Of a DNA stretch of 64,000 bases, positions 55,157 through 62,927 are shown in pieces. This DNA comes from CAVQAH01 sp963784195 (lineage in GTDB: Bacteria > Acidobacteriota > Vicinamibacteria > Vicinamibacterales > 2-12-FULL-66-21). A program made the translations under genes and the position numbers. The notes under the pieces are model-generated. The model worked only from the letters and a program-made list of their open reading frames with translations. It had not been told where the DNA came from and searched no databases. The stretch is taken from the NCBI GenBank assembly GCA_963784195.1, contig CAWARA010000020.1, positions 186,001 through 250,000 on the forward strand. The letters run 5' to 3'. Positions within the stretch are counted from its first letter, which is position 1; each line of letters begins with the position of its first letter.

Positions 55157-56998
55157 ATGCCCACGTCCGCAAAGAGCACTTCTACCATCGCCAACGCGCT
55201 GAGGCGCAACGTCGCCATCATCGCCCACGTCGACCATGGGAAAACGACCCTGGTCGACGCCATGCTTCACCAGAGCGGTATTTTTCGAGCCAACGAGCGG
55301 GTCGCCGAACGCGCGATGGACAACACCGACCTCGAGCGCGAGCGTGGCATCACAATCCTGGCGAAGAACACGGCGGTTCATTACGGGGATTTCCTCATCA
55401 ATATCGTCGATACGCCAGGACACGCGGACTTCGGTGGCGAGGTCGAGCGCACCCTCGCGATGGTCGACGGCGTCCTGCTGCTGGTCGATGCCTCGGAAGG
55501 TCCCCTGCCCCAGACGCGCTTCGTTCTCCGGAAAGCCCTCGAACGGCGTCTGACGCCAATCGTCGTGATCAACAAGATCGACCGCGCCGACGCGCGTCCG
55601 CAGGAAGTGCTGAACGAGGTGTACGACCTCTTCATCGACCTGGATGCGACCGAGGAGCAGATTGATTTCCCGGTGCTCTACACCAGCGCGCGGGCCGGCA
55701 CGTCGAGCCTGACGGCGAACGACCGCGGTCAGGATCTGCGCCCGCTGTTCGATACCATCGTGGACGGTGTGCCGCCACCGCGCGGGGACGGCGAGGCTCC
55801 GCTCCAGATGCTCGTGGCCAACCTCGATTCGAGCGACTACCTGGGGCGTATTGCGATCGGGCGCATCTTCAACGGCCGGGTCAAGGTCGGCGATCCGATC
55901 GCGGTCTGCAAGCTCGATGGCAGCGTCCAGGAGACACGAGTCACGAAGCTGTTTGCCTTCGAGGGCCTTCGCCGTGTCGACATCACCGAGGCGGCCGCCG
56001 GGGATATCGTCTGCCTCGCCGGCATAGAAGACATCACGATTGGCGAAACCATCGCGGACGTCGAGCACCGTCTGGCGATGCCGCCGATCGCGGTCGACGA
56101 GCCGACGGTATCGATGATCTTCGGCGTGAACACCTCGCCGATGTCGGGCCGTGACGGACAGTTCGTCACGTCTCGGCAAATCAAGGACCGGCTCGACCGC
56201 GAACTGCTCGGCAACGTCTCGATCCGCGTCGAACCGACCGAATCCCCCGAACAGATGAAGGTCCTCGGGCGCGGCGAGCTCCAGTTGTCGATCCTGATCG
56301 AGATGATGCGCCGCGAGGGTTACGAGCTGCAGGTATCGCGGCCGGACATCGTGACGAAAGCCATCGACGGCAAGGTGTTCGAACCCGTCGAAGATCTGGT
56401 CATCGACGTGGCGGAGGAGTTCCAGGGAGTCGTCATCGCGCAGATCGGCATACGCCGCGGAACGATGACGAAGATGGTCAACCACGGGAGCGGCCGGGTG
56501 CGGCTGGAGTTCCGGATCCCCGCGCGCGGCATGATCGGTTTCCGCTCGCAATTCCTGACGGAAACCAAGGGCACCGGCATCATGAACCACCTCTTCGCCG
56601 GTTGGGAGCCATGGCACGGCGCCATCCCGTCACGCGCGACCGGAGCCCTGGTCGCCGACCGGACCGGCACGGCCACCGCGTACGCGCTCTCCAATCTCCA
56701 GGAGCGTGGCGAGATCTTCATCGATCCTACGACCCAGGTGTACGAGGGGATGATCATCGGCGAGAACGCGCGAATGAACGATCTGGACGTCAACGTGACG
56801 AAGGAAAAGAAACAGACCAACATGCGCGCGTCGACGGCTGACGAAGCCATCCGCCTGATTCCGCCGCGCAAGCTGGGTCTCGAACAGGCCATCGAATTCA
56901 TCAACGACGACGAGCTCGTCGAGGTGACGCCGGTCAGCATCCGCCTCCGCAAGCGAATCCTGGCGCCGAACATGCGGCCTAAACGAGCTGCCGAGTGA
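55157..56998 (+). CDS. typA: Translational GTPase TypA (BipA)
   Basis: 613 residues, the family length. AIIAHVDHGKTTLVDAML is the P-loop, ERERGITILAKNTAV switch I, VDTPGHADFGGEVER switch II and NKIDR the guanine-specific motif. Domains II, III and V follow, with the TypA-specific C-terminal domain containing TRATGALVADRTG-like signatures. The enzyme binds ribosomes and helps assembly and stress response. The ATG at 55157 sits behind a GGTGAG; longer in-frame sequence upstream lies in the inverted repeat. Confidence 0.95.
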   Translation: MPTSAKSTSTIANALRRNVAIIAHVDHGKTTLVDAMLHQSGIFRANERVAERAMDNTDLERERGITILAKNTAVHYGDFLINIVDTPGHADFGGEVERTLAMVDGVLLLVDASEGPLPQTRFVLRKALERRLTPIVVINKIDRADARPQEVLNEVYDLFIDLDATEEQIDFPVLYTSARAGTSSLTANDRGQDLRPLFDTIVDGVPPPRGDGEAPLQMLVANLDSSDYLGRIAIGRIFNGRVKVGDPIAVCKLDGSVQETRVTKLFAFEGLRRVDITEAAAGDIVCLAGIEDITIGETIADVEHRLAMPPIAVDEPTVSMIFGVNTSPMSGRDGQFVTSRQIKDRLDRELLGNVSIRVEPTESPEQMKVLGRGELQLSILIEMMRREGYELQVSRPDIVTKAIDGKVFEPVEDLVIDVAEEFQGVVIAQIGIRRGTMTKMVNHGSGRVRLEFRIPARGMIGFRSQFLTETKGTGIMNHLFAGWEPWHGAIPSRATGALVADRTGTATAYALSNLQERGEIFIDPTTQVYEGMIIGENARMNDLDVNVTKEKKQTNMRASTADEAIRLIPPRKLGLEQAIEFINDDELVEVTPVSIRLRKRILAPNMRPKRAAE

Positions 56999-57009
56999 TT
57001 GCTACTGTT

Positions 57010-57327
57010 ACGGAGTGGACGGAGGTAACGGAACGAGCTTCAACTCGGAGACGCGGAGCAACGGAGGCGAACAGACTGGACACTGCAAACGACGCGGTGC
57101 AGCCGATGCCGCCGCGCGTGCGCGGCGAGCGATCGACCGACACCGTGAGGCCACAAGCCGCGATTGATCGCGTGGGCGGCTTGTGGCCTCACGGTGTCGG
57201 TCGATCGCTCGGCCCGGCCGATGGCCGGGCCGGCATCGGCTCTGAACGCTGCGGTTCAGAGTGAACTCCGTTCCTCTGAGTCTCCGTTTTTGAAGCTCGT
57301 TCCGTGCGCTCCGTCACCTCCGTCCGC
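57010..57327. repeat. Large nested inverted repeat with perfect 36-bp inner arms
   Basis: The 334-base gap between typA and the YbaK gene is almost wholly one palindrome. Inner arms at 57126-57161 and 57176-57211 are perfect complements of 36 bp around a 14-base loop. Outer arms (57010-57075 and 57260-57327) match imperfectly, sharing GGAACGAGCTTCAA and CGGACGGAGGT-type words. An AGCCGATGCC / GGCATCGGCT pair (~57101 and 57231) lies between them. No open frame, no T tract. It could be a non-autonomous element or a strong bidirectional stop between convergent genes. Confidence 0.85.
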
Positions 57328-57331
57328 GGTA

Positions 57332-57823
57332 TTAAAGCACCACCCACCTGACCGTGTTCCCCCGTGATGCGAGAAACCGTTCGAAGTCCGCGCGTGAGAT
57401 CGTCAGGCTCGCGGTGTTGATGTTCGGATGAAAGATCAGCCTGTCTGCGCGCTTCAGATCGGCGTCGACGATCACGCGAACGGACTGGGTGGTGTCGTTG
57501 AGGAGTCCGAAAGGTGAAACCGACCCTGGGGTCAGTCCCAGACGGGCCATGAGCCGTTCGGGCGAGCCAAAACTCAGACGGTCGTCACCGATCACTTTGA
57601 CCAGATGCCTGAGATCGGCCAGCTTCTCGATCCCGAGGATCACGAGGTAGTGCCTGTCGCCCTTCTTGTTTCTCAGGAAGAGATTCTTGACCTGGGTGGC
57701 GTCGATGCCGGCCCAGTGCTGAGCGGCCTCGTCACCGGTGAATACCGGTGGATGCCGATGCAGGTCGTAGCCGATCCCCAACCCATCGAGTGCTGACGTG
57801 ACCTGCGCAATCTGATCGCTCAT
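57332..57823 (-). CDS. YbaK/ProX-type aminoacyl-tRNA deacylase
   Basis: 163 residues. VKNLFLRNKKGDRHYLVIL and GSVSPFGLLND are the YbaK/ProRS-editing signatures: the Lys in VKNLFL and the GxxSPFG loop line the active site. The enzyme should clear mischarged Ala- or Cys-tRNA, acting in the cytoplasm. The PrdX-like FHPNINTASLTISRADFERFL C-terminus supports the ProX branch. ATG at 57823. Converges on typA across the large inverted repeat. Confidence 0.88.
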   Translation of the reverse strand: MSDQIAQVTSALDGLGIGYDLHRHPPVFTGDEAAQHWAGIDATQVKNLFLRNKKGDRHYLVILGIEKLADLRHLVKVIGDDRLSFGSPERLMARLGLTPGSVSPFGLLNDTTQSVRVIVDADLKRADRLIFHPNINTASLTISRADFERFLASRGNTVRWVVL

Positions 57824-57846
57824 GCGCCGCGATCATACGGCACCGC

Positions 57847-58290
57847 TCAGCCATCCTCGTTCTCACGCCTGGGAGTTCTGAGAACTTCCACCTTGACCTT
57901 CACCAGGCCGTCGCGAATAAAGCGCAATCTTCTCGCGGCGCCCTTGGACACATCGATTATCGTGCCCTTGCGATAGTTCTTGCCGTAGGGACCGCGGTCG
58001 ATGACCCGCAGGACGACGCGACGGCCGTTCTCGAGGTTCGTGACCCTCACCACCGAGCCCAGTGGCAGCGTGCGATGCGCGGCGACCATCTCGTTCTGAT
58101 CGAAGATCTCGCCGCTCGCGGTCTCGTCGCCGTGGAAACCTGGGCCGTAGTAGGATGCGAGGCCTGTCTGGGATCGGGGATACGACGGTGCAGAGGCGGG
58201 TCGCGCGGACAGCGCAGCCAACGCCAGCACGGACAGCAGAACGGCGATCAAACCCAGCCGATGGGGACTTCGCACTCGCACCTCCGGCAT
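57847..58290 (-). CDS. rlpA: RlpA-like septal ring / lytic protein
   Basis: 147 residues. A signal or anchor helix (LGLIAVLLSVLALAALSA) is followed by the double-psi beta-barrel: QTGLASYYGPGFHGDETASGEIFDQNEMVAAHRTLPLGSVVRVTNLENGRRVVLRVIDRGPY. The YYG, HRTLPLG and V.DRGPY segments are diagnostic. No SPOR domain is present. Such proteins cut denuded glycan strands or rest at the septum. The ATG at 58290 is chosen since it precedes the signal; longer upstream sequence is Arg-rich. Confidence 0.85.
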   Translation of the reverse strand: MPEVRVRSPHRLGLIAVLLSVLALAALSARPASAPSYPRSQTGLASYYGPGFHGDETASGEIFDQNEMVAAHRTLPLGSVVRVTNLENGRRVVLRVIDRGPYGKNYRKGTIIDVSKGAARRLRFIRDGLVKVKVEVLRTPRRENEDG

Positions 58291-58352
58291 CTCGATTGAA
58301 AGATCAGGGCCAACTCCCAGGGCTAGCGCGACGGTTTCGCCGGAGCTCGACC

Positions 58353-58925
58353 ATGACGACACTGACCAGCCGGTTCGACGAGGCCTTTCGCTACGCGCAT
58401 GAGGTGCACAACGATCAGAAGCGGAAGGGCACCGCGGCACCGTATGTCGGCCACCTGATGGGTGTCGCGTCAATCATCCTGGATGATGGCGGTACGGAGG
58501 ACGAAGCAATTGCCGGGCTCTTGCACGACGCCGCAGAAGACCACGGCGGACGTTCGCGGCTGGACGATATCCGCGCCCGGTTCGGCGAGCAGGTCGCCCG
58601 CATCGTCGAGGACTGTACGGACTCCTGGGAAACGCCGAAACAGCCGTGGCTGAACCGGAAAAGTGCCTACATCGAGCACGCGCGCCACCTTGCGCCGGCC
58701 AGCCTTCGTGTATCGGCTGCGGACAAGGTCCACAATTCCTACGCGATCCTGCGCGATCTCCGGAATCAGGGCGAGCAGGTGTGGGAACGTTTCAGCGCGT
58801 CGCCCGACGACGTGATGTCGTACTACGAGTCGCTGGTGCGGGCGTTCCGCGAGGCCGGGGGCGGCCGGCTCGTCGATGAGTTGGAGCGCATCGTCCGGGG
58901 GATCCAGCGGGAGATGGGGTACTGA
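58353..58925 (+). CDS. HD-domain phosphohydrolase (RelA/SpoT hydrolase-like)
   Basis: 190 residues. FRYAHEVHNDQKRKGTAAPYVGHLMGVASI, then GLLHDAAEDHGG and SAADKVHNSYAIL, place the metal ligands H...HD...D of the HD fold and resemble the (p)ppGpp hydrolase half of RelA/SpoT (Mesh1-like). It may degrade ppGpp or related nucleotides. ATG at 58353. It is followed by a short-word repeat tract. Confidence 0.83.
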   Translation: MTTLTSRFDEAFRYAHEVHNDQKRKGTAAPYVGHLMGVASIILDDGGTEDEAIAGLLHDAAEDHGGRSRLDDIRARFGEQVARIVEDCTDSWETPKQPWLNRKSAYIEHARHLAPASLRVSAADKVHNSYAILRDLRNQGEQVWERFSASPDDVMSYYESLVRAFREAGGGRLVDELERIVRGIQREMGY

Positions 58926-58930
58926 CTTGA

Positions 58931-59001
58931 GATGGGCGATGGGCGATGGGCAATGGGGGGCATGGGCGATGGGCAATGGGCAATGGGCGATGGGCAATGG
59001 G
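58931..59001. repeat. GGGCGAT/GGGCAAT-word tandem tract
   Basis: Nine or so consecutive ATGGGCGATGGGCAAT-type words in one direction. The same words, arranged as an inverted pair, occur at 9071-9187. It follows the HD gene by 6 bases. The rest of the gap to 59103 includes a ribosome site (GGAGGAAAGGAG) before the next start. Confidence 0.8.
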
Positions 59002-59102
59002 ACGCTCACCGAGGGCTTTTGACAGCTTGTCACTGAGAGTGCGTTGAAGTCCGAGATCGGCTATAACTGTAAGGTTACTGCGGAGGAAAGGAGCCTACGC
59101 TA

Positions 59103-59666
59103 ATGCGAGTTCGACACGTGGCGCTTGCCACACTCATGGCGGCTGTAGCGTTGACCGCGCCGGCCGTTGCACAGCAGGCCGGCACGCTTCGGCAGCCGGA
59201 CGTCATCTTCGTGCCCACACCGCCAGAGGTCGTGGATGCGATGCTGAAACTGGCGAACGTGACCGCGAAGGACGTGGTCTACGACCTGGGCTGCGGAAAC
59301 GGCATCATCGTAGCGACTGCGGCGCAAAAGCACGGCGCCCGGGCCGTCGGCATCGACATCGATCCCCAGCGGATCAAGGAGTCCAACGAAACGGTTCAGA
59401 AGATGAACGTGACCGACAAGGTCAAGATTCTGAACGAAGATCTGTTCGAAACCGACATCAGCCAGGCGACGGTCGTGACGCTGTACCTGCTGCCGTCACT
59501 CAACCAGAAGCTGATCCCGAAATTGAACAAGGAACTGAAGCCGGGCACCCGGATCGTGTCCCAGAGCTTCGACATGGGCGAGCAGAATCCAGCCGAGAAG
59601 ACGGTCGACGTCAACGGCCGGATGGTTTACCTGTGGCGGACCCCTCTGAAGGAAGCGGCCAAGTAA
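59103..59666 (+). CDS. SAM-dependent methyltransferase-like protein with signal peptide
   Basis: 187 residues. The N-terminus is a clear export signal (MRVRHVALATLMAAVALTAPAVAQQ), yet the mature part is a class I methyltransferase core: DVVYDLGCGNGIIVATAAQKHG, VGIDIDPQRIKES, ILNEDLFETDI and a LYLLPSLNQKL segment. A SAM-using enzyme outside the cytoplasm is unexpected, so it may bind another ligand. ATG at 59103 follows a strong GGAGGAAAGGAG. Substrate unknown. Confidence 0.8.
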   Translation: MRVRHVALATLMAAVALTAPAVAQQAGTLRQPDVIFVPTPPEVVDAMLKLANVTAKDVVYDLGCGNGIIVATAAQKHGARAVGIDIDPQRIKESNETVQKMNVTDKVKILNEDLFETDISQATVVTLYLLPSLNQKLIPKLNKELKPGTRIVSQSFDMGEQNPAEKTVDVNGRMVYLWRTPLKEAAK

Positions 59667-59699
59667 TCGTGAGTCGTGCCGGGCGCCGAAGCTGCGGCT

Positions 59700-61040
59700 T
59701 CAGCGTCCGGCCATTCCCATCTCCTGCTCCAGGCGCGCGAGCGCGCGATCGATCATCCCGAAGCCTTCCTCGAGCTCCTTCTCCGTGACGCACAGCGGCG
59801 GGTTCGTGAAGAACGTGTGCCAGCGGACGAACGTGTAGAGCCCCTCTTCGCGCAAGAGCTGACCGAGCCGTCGCGTTTCGTTGGAAGTCTGGCCGAAAGG
59901 TGCCAGGGGTTCCTTCGTGCGCGAATCGCGCACCAGCTCGAAGATGCCGAACAGGCCAATCGAACGGTGCGCGCCGATGCTCGGATGCTTCACGGCCATG
60001 TCCGCCTGCAGACGTTTCATCACCGGAGCCAACCGTCGTGCATTTCCGATCAGATCGTCGTCTTCGTAGACCTGGAGCGTTGCGAGCGCGGCCGCACAGC
60101 CGAGCGGATGGCTGTTGTAGGTCAGGCCTCCCTGGAAGACCTTCTCGCGGAAATGATCGGCAATCGGTTGCCTCAGACCGACGGCGCCCATCGGCACGTA
60201 CGCACTGGTCAGCCCCTTCGCCATCGTCAGGATGTCCGGAACTACGTTCCAGTGATTGACGGCAAACCACTCTCCGGTGCGGCCGAAGCCTGACATCACC
60301 TCGTCGCAGACCATCAGGATGCCGTGACGGGTGCAGAGATCGCGCACGCCCTGAAGGTAGCCGTCGGGCGGCACGAGGATGCCGTTCGTTCCGCTGACGG
60401 TCTCGAGGAAAAAAGCGGCGATGTTCTGCGGCCCCTCGAGCTGAACGATCTCTTCGAGCATGGCGAGCGAATCAGCGGCCGAATCCCATCCACGAGACAT
60501 GCCGTGGTACGGATCGAGGACATGAACGACGCCAGGAAGGCCTGGCTCCGTGCTCCAGCGGCGAGGATCGCCGGTCAGCGCGATCGCGCCGTACGTTCCG
60601 CCATGGTATGAGCGATACCGCGCCAGGATCTTGTGCCTGCCGGTGAACGCGCGAGCCACCTTGATCGCGTTTTCATTCGCGTCCGCGCCGCCGTTCGTGA
60701 AGAAGAAGACGTCGATGTCGCCAGGGGCGATCTCGGCGAGCTTCGCGCCGAGCTTCGCCCGCACTTCCGTCGCCATGAACGGATTGGCGTAAGCCATCGT
60801 TTCGGCCTGTTGCTGGATGGCCCGCACGATGTGCTCATTCCCGTGGCCGGCGTTCACACACATCAACTGGCTGTTGAAGTCGATGAAGCGCTTGCCTTCG
60901 GGCGTCCAGAAATAGACGCCTTTCGACCGGGCCATCGGGATCGGATCGACCTTGGACTGCGCGGACCACTCGAAGAGCGTGTGCCGGCGGCAGAGATCGA
61001 TGATCTCGTCCCCAGTCATGGCCTGGATTGTTGTCGTCAC
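59700..61040 (-). CDS. Class III PLP-dependent aminotransferase
   Basis: 446 residues. FFFTNGGADANENAIKVARAFTG, ARYRSYHGGTYGAIALTG, ILMVCDEVMSGFGRTGEWFA and DILTMAKGLTSAYVPMGAVG (PLP lysine in AKG) are the omega-aminotransferase signatures. It is likely to use an omega-amino acid or amine such as taurine or beta-alanine, with pyruvate as acceptor, but the specificity cannot be fixed. GTG at 61040 behind AAAGGAG. A GC-rich hairpin lies just upstream (61057-61073). Confidence 0.88.
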   Translation of the reverse strand: MTTTIQAMTGDEIIDLCRRHTLFEWSAQSKVDPIPMARSKGVYFWTPEGKRFIDFNSQLMCVNAGHGNEHIVRAIQQQAETMAYANPFMATEVRAKLGAKLAEIAPGDIDVFFFTNGGADANENAIKVARAFTGRHKILARYRSYHGGTYGAIALTGDPRRWSTEPGLPGVVHVLDPYHGMSRGWDSAADSLAMLEEIVQLEGPQNIAAFFLETVSGTNGILVPPDGYLQGVRDLCTRHGILMVCDEVMSGFGRTGEWFAVNHWNVVPDILTMAKGLTSAYVPMGAVGLRQPIADHFREKVFQGGLTYNSHPLGCAAALATLQVYEDDDLIGNARRLAPVMKRLQADMAVKHPSIGAHRSIGLFGIFELVRDSRTKEPLAPFGQTSNETRRLGQLLREEGLYTFVRWHTFFTNPPLCVTEKELEEGFGMIDRALARLEQEMGMAGR

Positions 61041-61056
61041 GGAAGATCTCCTTTAC

Positions 61057-61073
61057 GTGGGGCTCCGCCCCAC
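61057..61073. promoter_or_regulatory. G-rich hairpin upstream of the aminotransferase
   Basis: GTGGGGC-TCC-GCCCCAC forms a perfect 7-bp stem with a three-base loop, 17 bases before the GTG start of the aminotransferase and just upstream of its ribosome site. No T tract follows. A G-rich stem of related sequence stands 18 bases before the CBS gene start at 47245. It may be an RNA element or a dispersed palindrome. Confidence 0.5.
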
Positions 61074-61104
61074 ACCCCCGGCGCGCCGTGCGCGCCTCAA
61101 AAGG

Positions 61105-62913
61105 TCAGGCCGCCTGCCGATCGATTCGCGCGCGAAGCGATCCGAGCGCCGCTGTGATTTCCTGCAGCTCGGATTCGACGCTGCGCAGCTTTTCTCCCTC
61201 GGCGCGCACGAACCGGCTGTAGGGTGCGATGCTATCGCGAATCCGCTCGCCGCTGCGGGTGATCTCTTTCGCGAACTGCGCGCGCAGCGCATCGGAGAGC
61301 CGCCGGCGGACGTCGGCGATCTTCCGGCGCATCTGGTCCTTGGCCTGCTGCCGCTTGGCCGGCAGGATGAAGAATCCGATTGCCGCGAGCACCGAGGCCA
61401 TGATGATGCCGGTCAAGTCGGCGGCAGCAGTCGTCGCGGCGACGGAGACCAGCGTTCCGAGACCCAGGGCGCTCGCCCCGACAGCGGCGGCGGCCGCCAC
61501 CGCGTTGCGGGCATCGTCGGCCAGCTCGCGCGCCTCTTTCCGCCGGTCGTAGGAATCCACTACGCGCTGGGTTTCGCGGCCGGCCGCGTCGATCAATCTC
61601 GATCGGTCGTAGTGGAACTGGCCGGCTTCGTCGTCGCCAACGATGCGATCGCGGTACTGGCGCCGGCGCTCGGCGAGGTGACTCGTGACCCGCTGCCATT
61701 GCCGCAGATCGGCATCCACCAGCCAGTCCACGAGCTCGGCAACTTTCCGCTCGATCTGCTGCGGGGCGTCGGCTACGACCTGCTGCTCGAATCCCTGCTG
61801 GATGCGACTGCGGTTCAGGAGGTCCATCACTCGCCCGATCCGCATCGTTTCGTCGAAGTAGTCGTGGCCGCGCCGCTCCATCTCGAGCAGGATGCGATCG
61901 ATGTCCGCCATGCGGAACTCCAGATCGCGAGCGAGGTCCTGCTCGTAGACCGAGAGTTGACGCTCCACTTCGTCCAGGGTCGTGAAGTCTTCGGTCAGGA
62001 GTGCCGAACGATCGCGCACGATGGCCAGATGCCGCTCGGCGATGGAGGCGCCGACGCCAAGCGGGTTGAGCAGCTTGAGCTGAACCCGGGTGGGTGCGTC
62101 GAGCGTCGACTTCACGAACTGCTCGAGCGCTTCGAAACGGCTGGCTTCCCACCAGGCCGGCTCGCCCTGTTTGGCCTTGAAGGCGAGACGCGCGCTCACC
62201 GGAAAGATCTCGGGGTTGAACCCGAGCAAAGTGCGGGCGCTATCGGCCACGAAGGTCCGCACCTGGTCGAGCTGCGCGTCGCTCTCGAGGATGTCGACCT
62301 TGTTGATGACGACGACCACCTTCTTGCCCCAGCTTCTGACCTGCTCGAGGAAGGCGCGCTCGGTCTCGGTGAAGGGTCGGTCGGCCGAGGTGATGAAGAG
62401 CACCAAATCCGATCGCGGCACGAACTCGTTGGTAATGCGCTCGTGCTCGCGGATGACGGCGTTGGTGCCCGGCGTGTCCACGATGTGAATCTCCCGAAGG
62501 AGCGGCACCGGAGCACTGATGACGTGCAGAGCCGGCTCGCGAACCTGACGGTCGAGCGTGTCGCCGTATTGCAGTACGTTGATCTGCGCGGTCGTCGGCG
62601 TCACACCTTCTTCGACGATACGCGTGCCAGCCAGCGCGTTGATGAACGCGCTCTTGCCGGAATTGAACTCGCCGACGACGACGAGCAGGAAAAACTCGTC
62701 GAGCTGCTCAATCGAGCGATCCAGGGCAGACTGGTGCTCGGTCGAGGCGCCGAAGCGCACGAGGGCCGTGCGAAGGCGCGCCAGGACCTTTCGTTCCTCT
62801 CGGAGGAGCTCTTCCTGTGCTTCATTGAGGATTTTCGTCAGCACCGCTGGGGCGAGTCTATCACCGGAGATTCGCGTGGGTCGCCTTCGCCTGGCAACGT
62901 TCTTGAACATCAA
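61105..62913 (-). CDS. Bacterial dynamin-like GTPase
   Basis: 602 residues. LVVVGEFNSGKSAFINALAG is the P-loop, TTAQINVLQYG switch I, HIVDTPGTNAV switch II and VVVINKVDIL the guanine motif. After the GTPase domain comes a long helical stalk and, near residues 480-530, a hydrophobic paddle (LGTLVSVAATTAAADLTGIIMAS) for membrane binding, then a coiled coil. Such proteins remodel membranes. A single copy; pairs are common in other phyla. ATG at 62913. Confidence 0.88.
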   Translation of the reverse strand: MMFKNVARRRRPTRISGDRLAPAVLTKILNEAQEELLREERKVLARLRTALVRFGASTEHQSALDRSIEQLDEFFLLVVVGEFNSGKSAFINALAGTRIVEEGVTPTTAQINVLQYGDTLDRQVREPALHVISAPVPLLREIHIVDTPGTNAVIREHERITNEFVPRSDLVLFITSADRPFTETERAFLEQVRSWGKKVVVVINKVDILESDAQLDQVRTFVADSARTLLGFNPEIFPVSARLAFKAKQGEPAWWEASRFEALEQFVKSTLDAPTRVQLKLLNPLGVGASIAERHLAIVRDRSALLTEDFTTLDEVERQLSVYEQDLARDLEFRMADIDRILLEMERRGHDYFDETMRIGRVMDLLNRSRIQQGFEQQVVADAPQQIERKVAELVDWLVDADLRQWQRVTSHLAERRRQYRDRIVGDDEAGQFHYDRSRLIDAAGRETQRVVDSYDRRKEARELADDARNAVAAAAAVGASALGLGTLVSVAATTAAADLTGIIMASVLAAIGFFILPAKRQQAKDQMRRKIADVRRRLSDALRAQFAKEITRSGERIRDSIAPYSRFVRAEGEKLRSVESELQEITAALGSLRARIDRQAA

Positions 62914-62927
62914 TTCAAGAGGTCAAA

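Noticed and set aside
57126..57211. Ordinary intrinsic terminator between typA and the YbaK gene
   Set aside because: The stem is far longer than needed, there is no T tract, and nested outer arms extend over about 320 bases, so it is listed as an inverted-repeat element.
58931..59001. CRISPR-like tandem repeat
   Set aside because: Units are about 7 bases, with no spacers of regular length and no cas genes. The same applies to the GTGAACC tracts.
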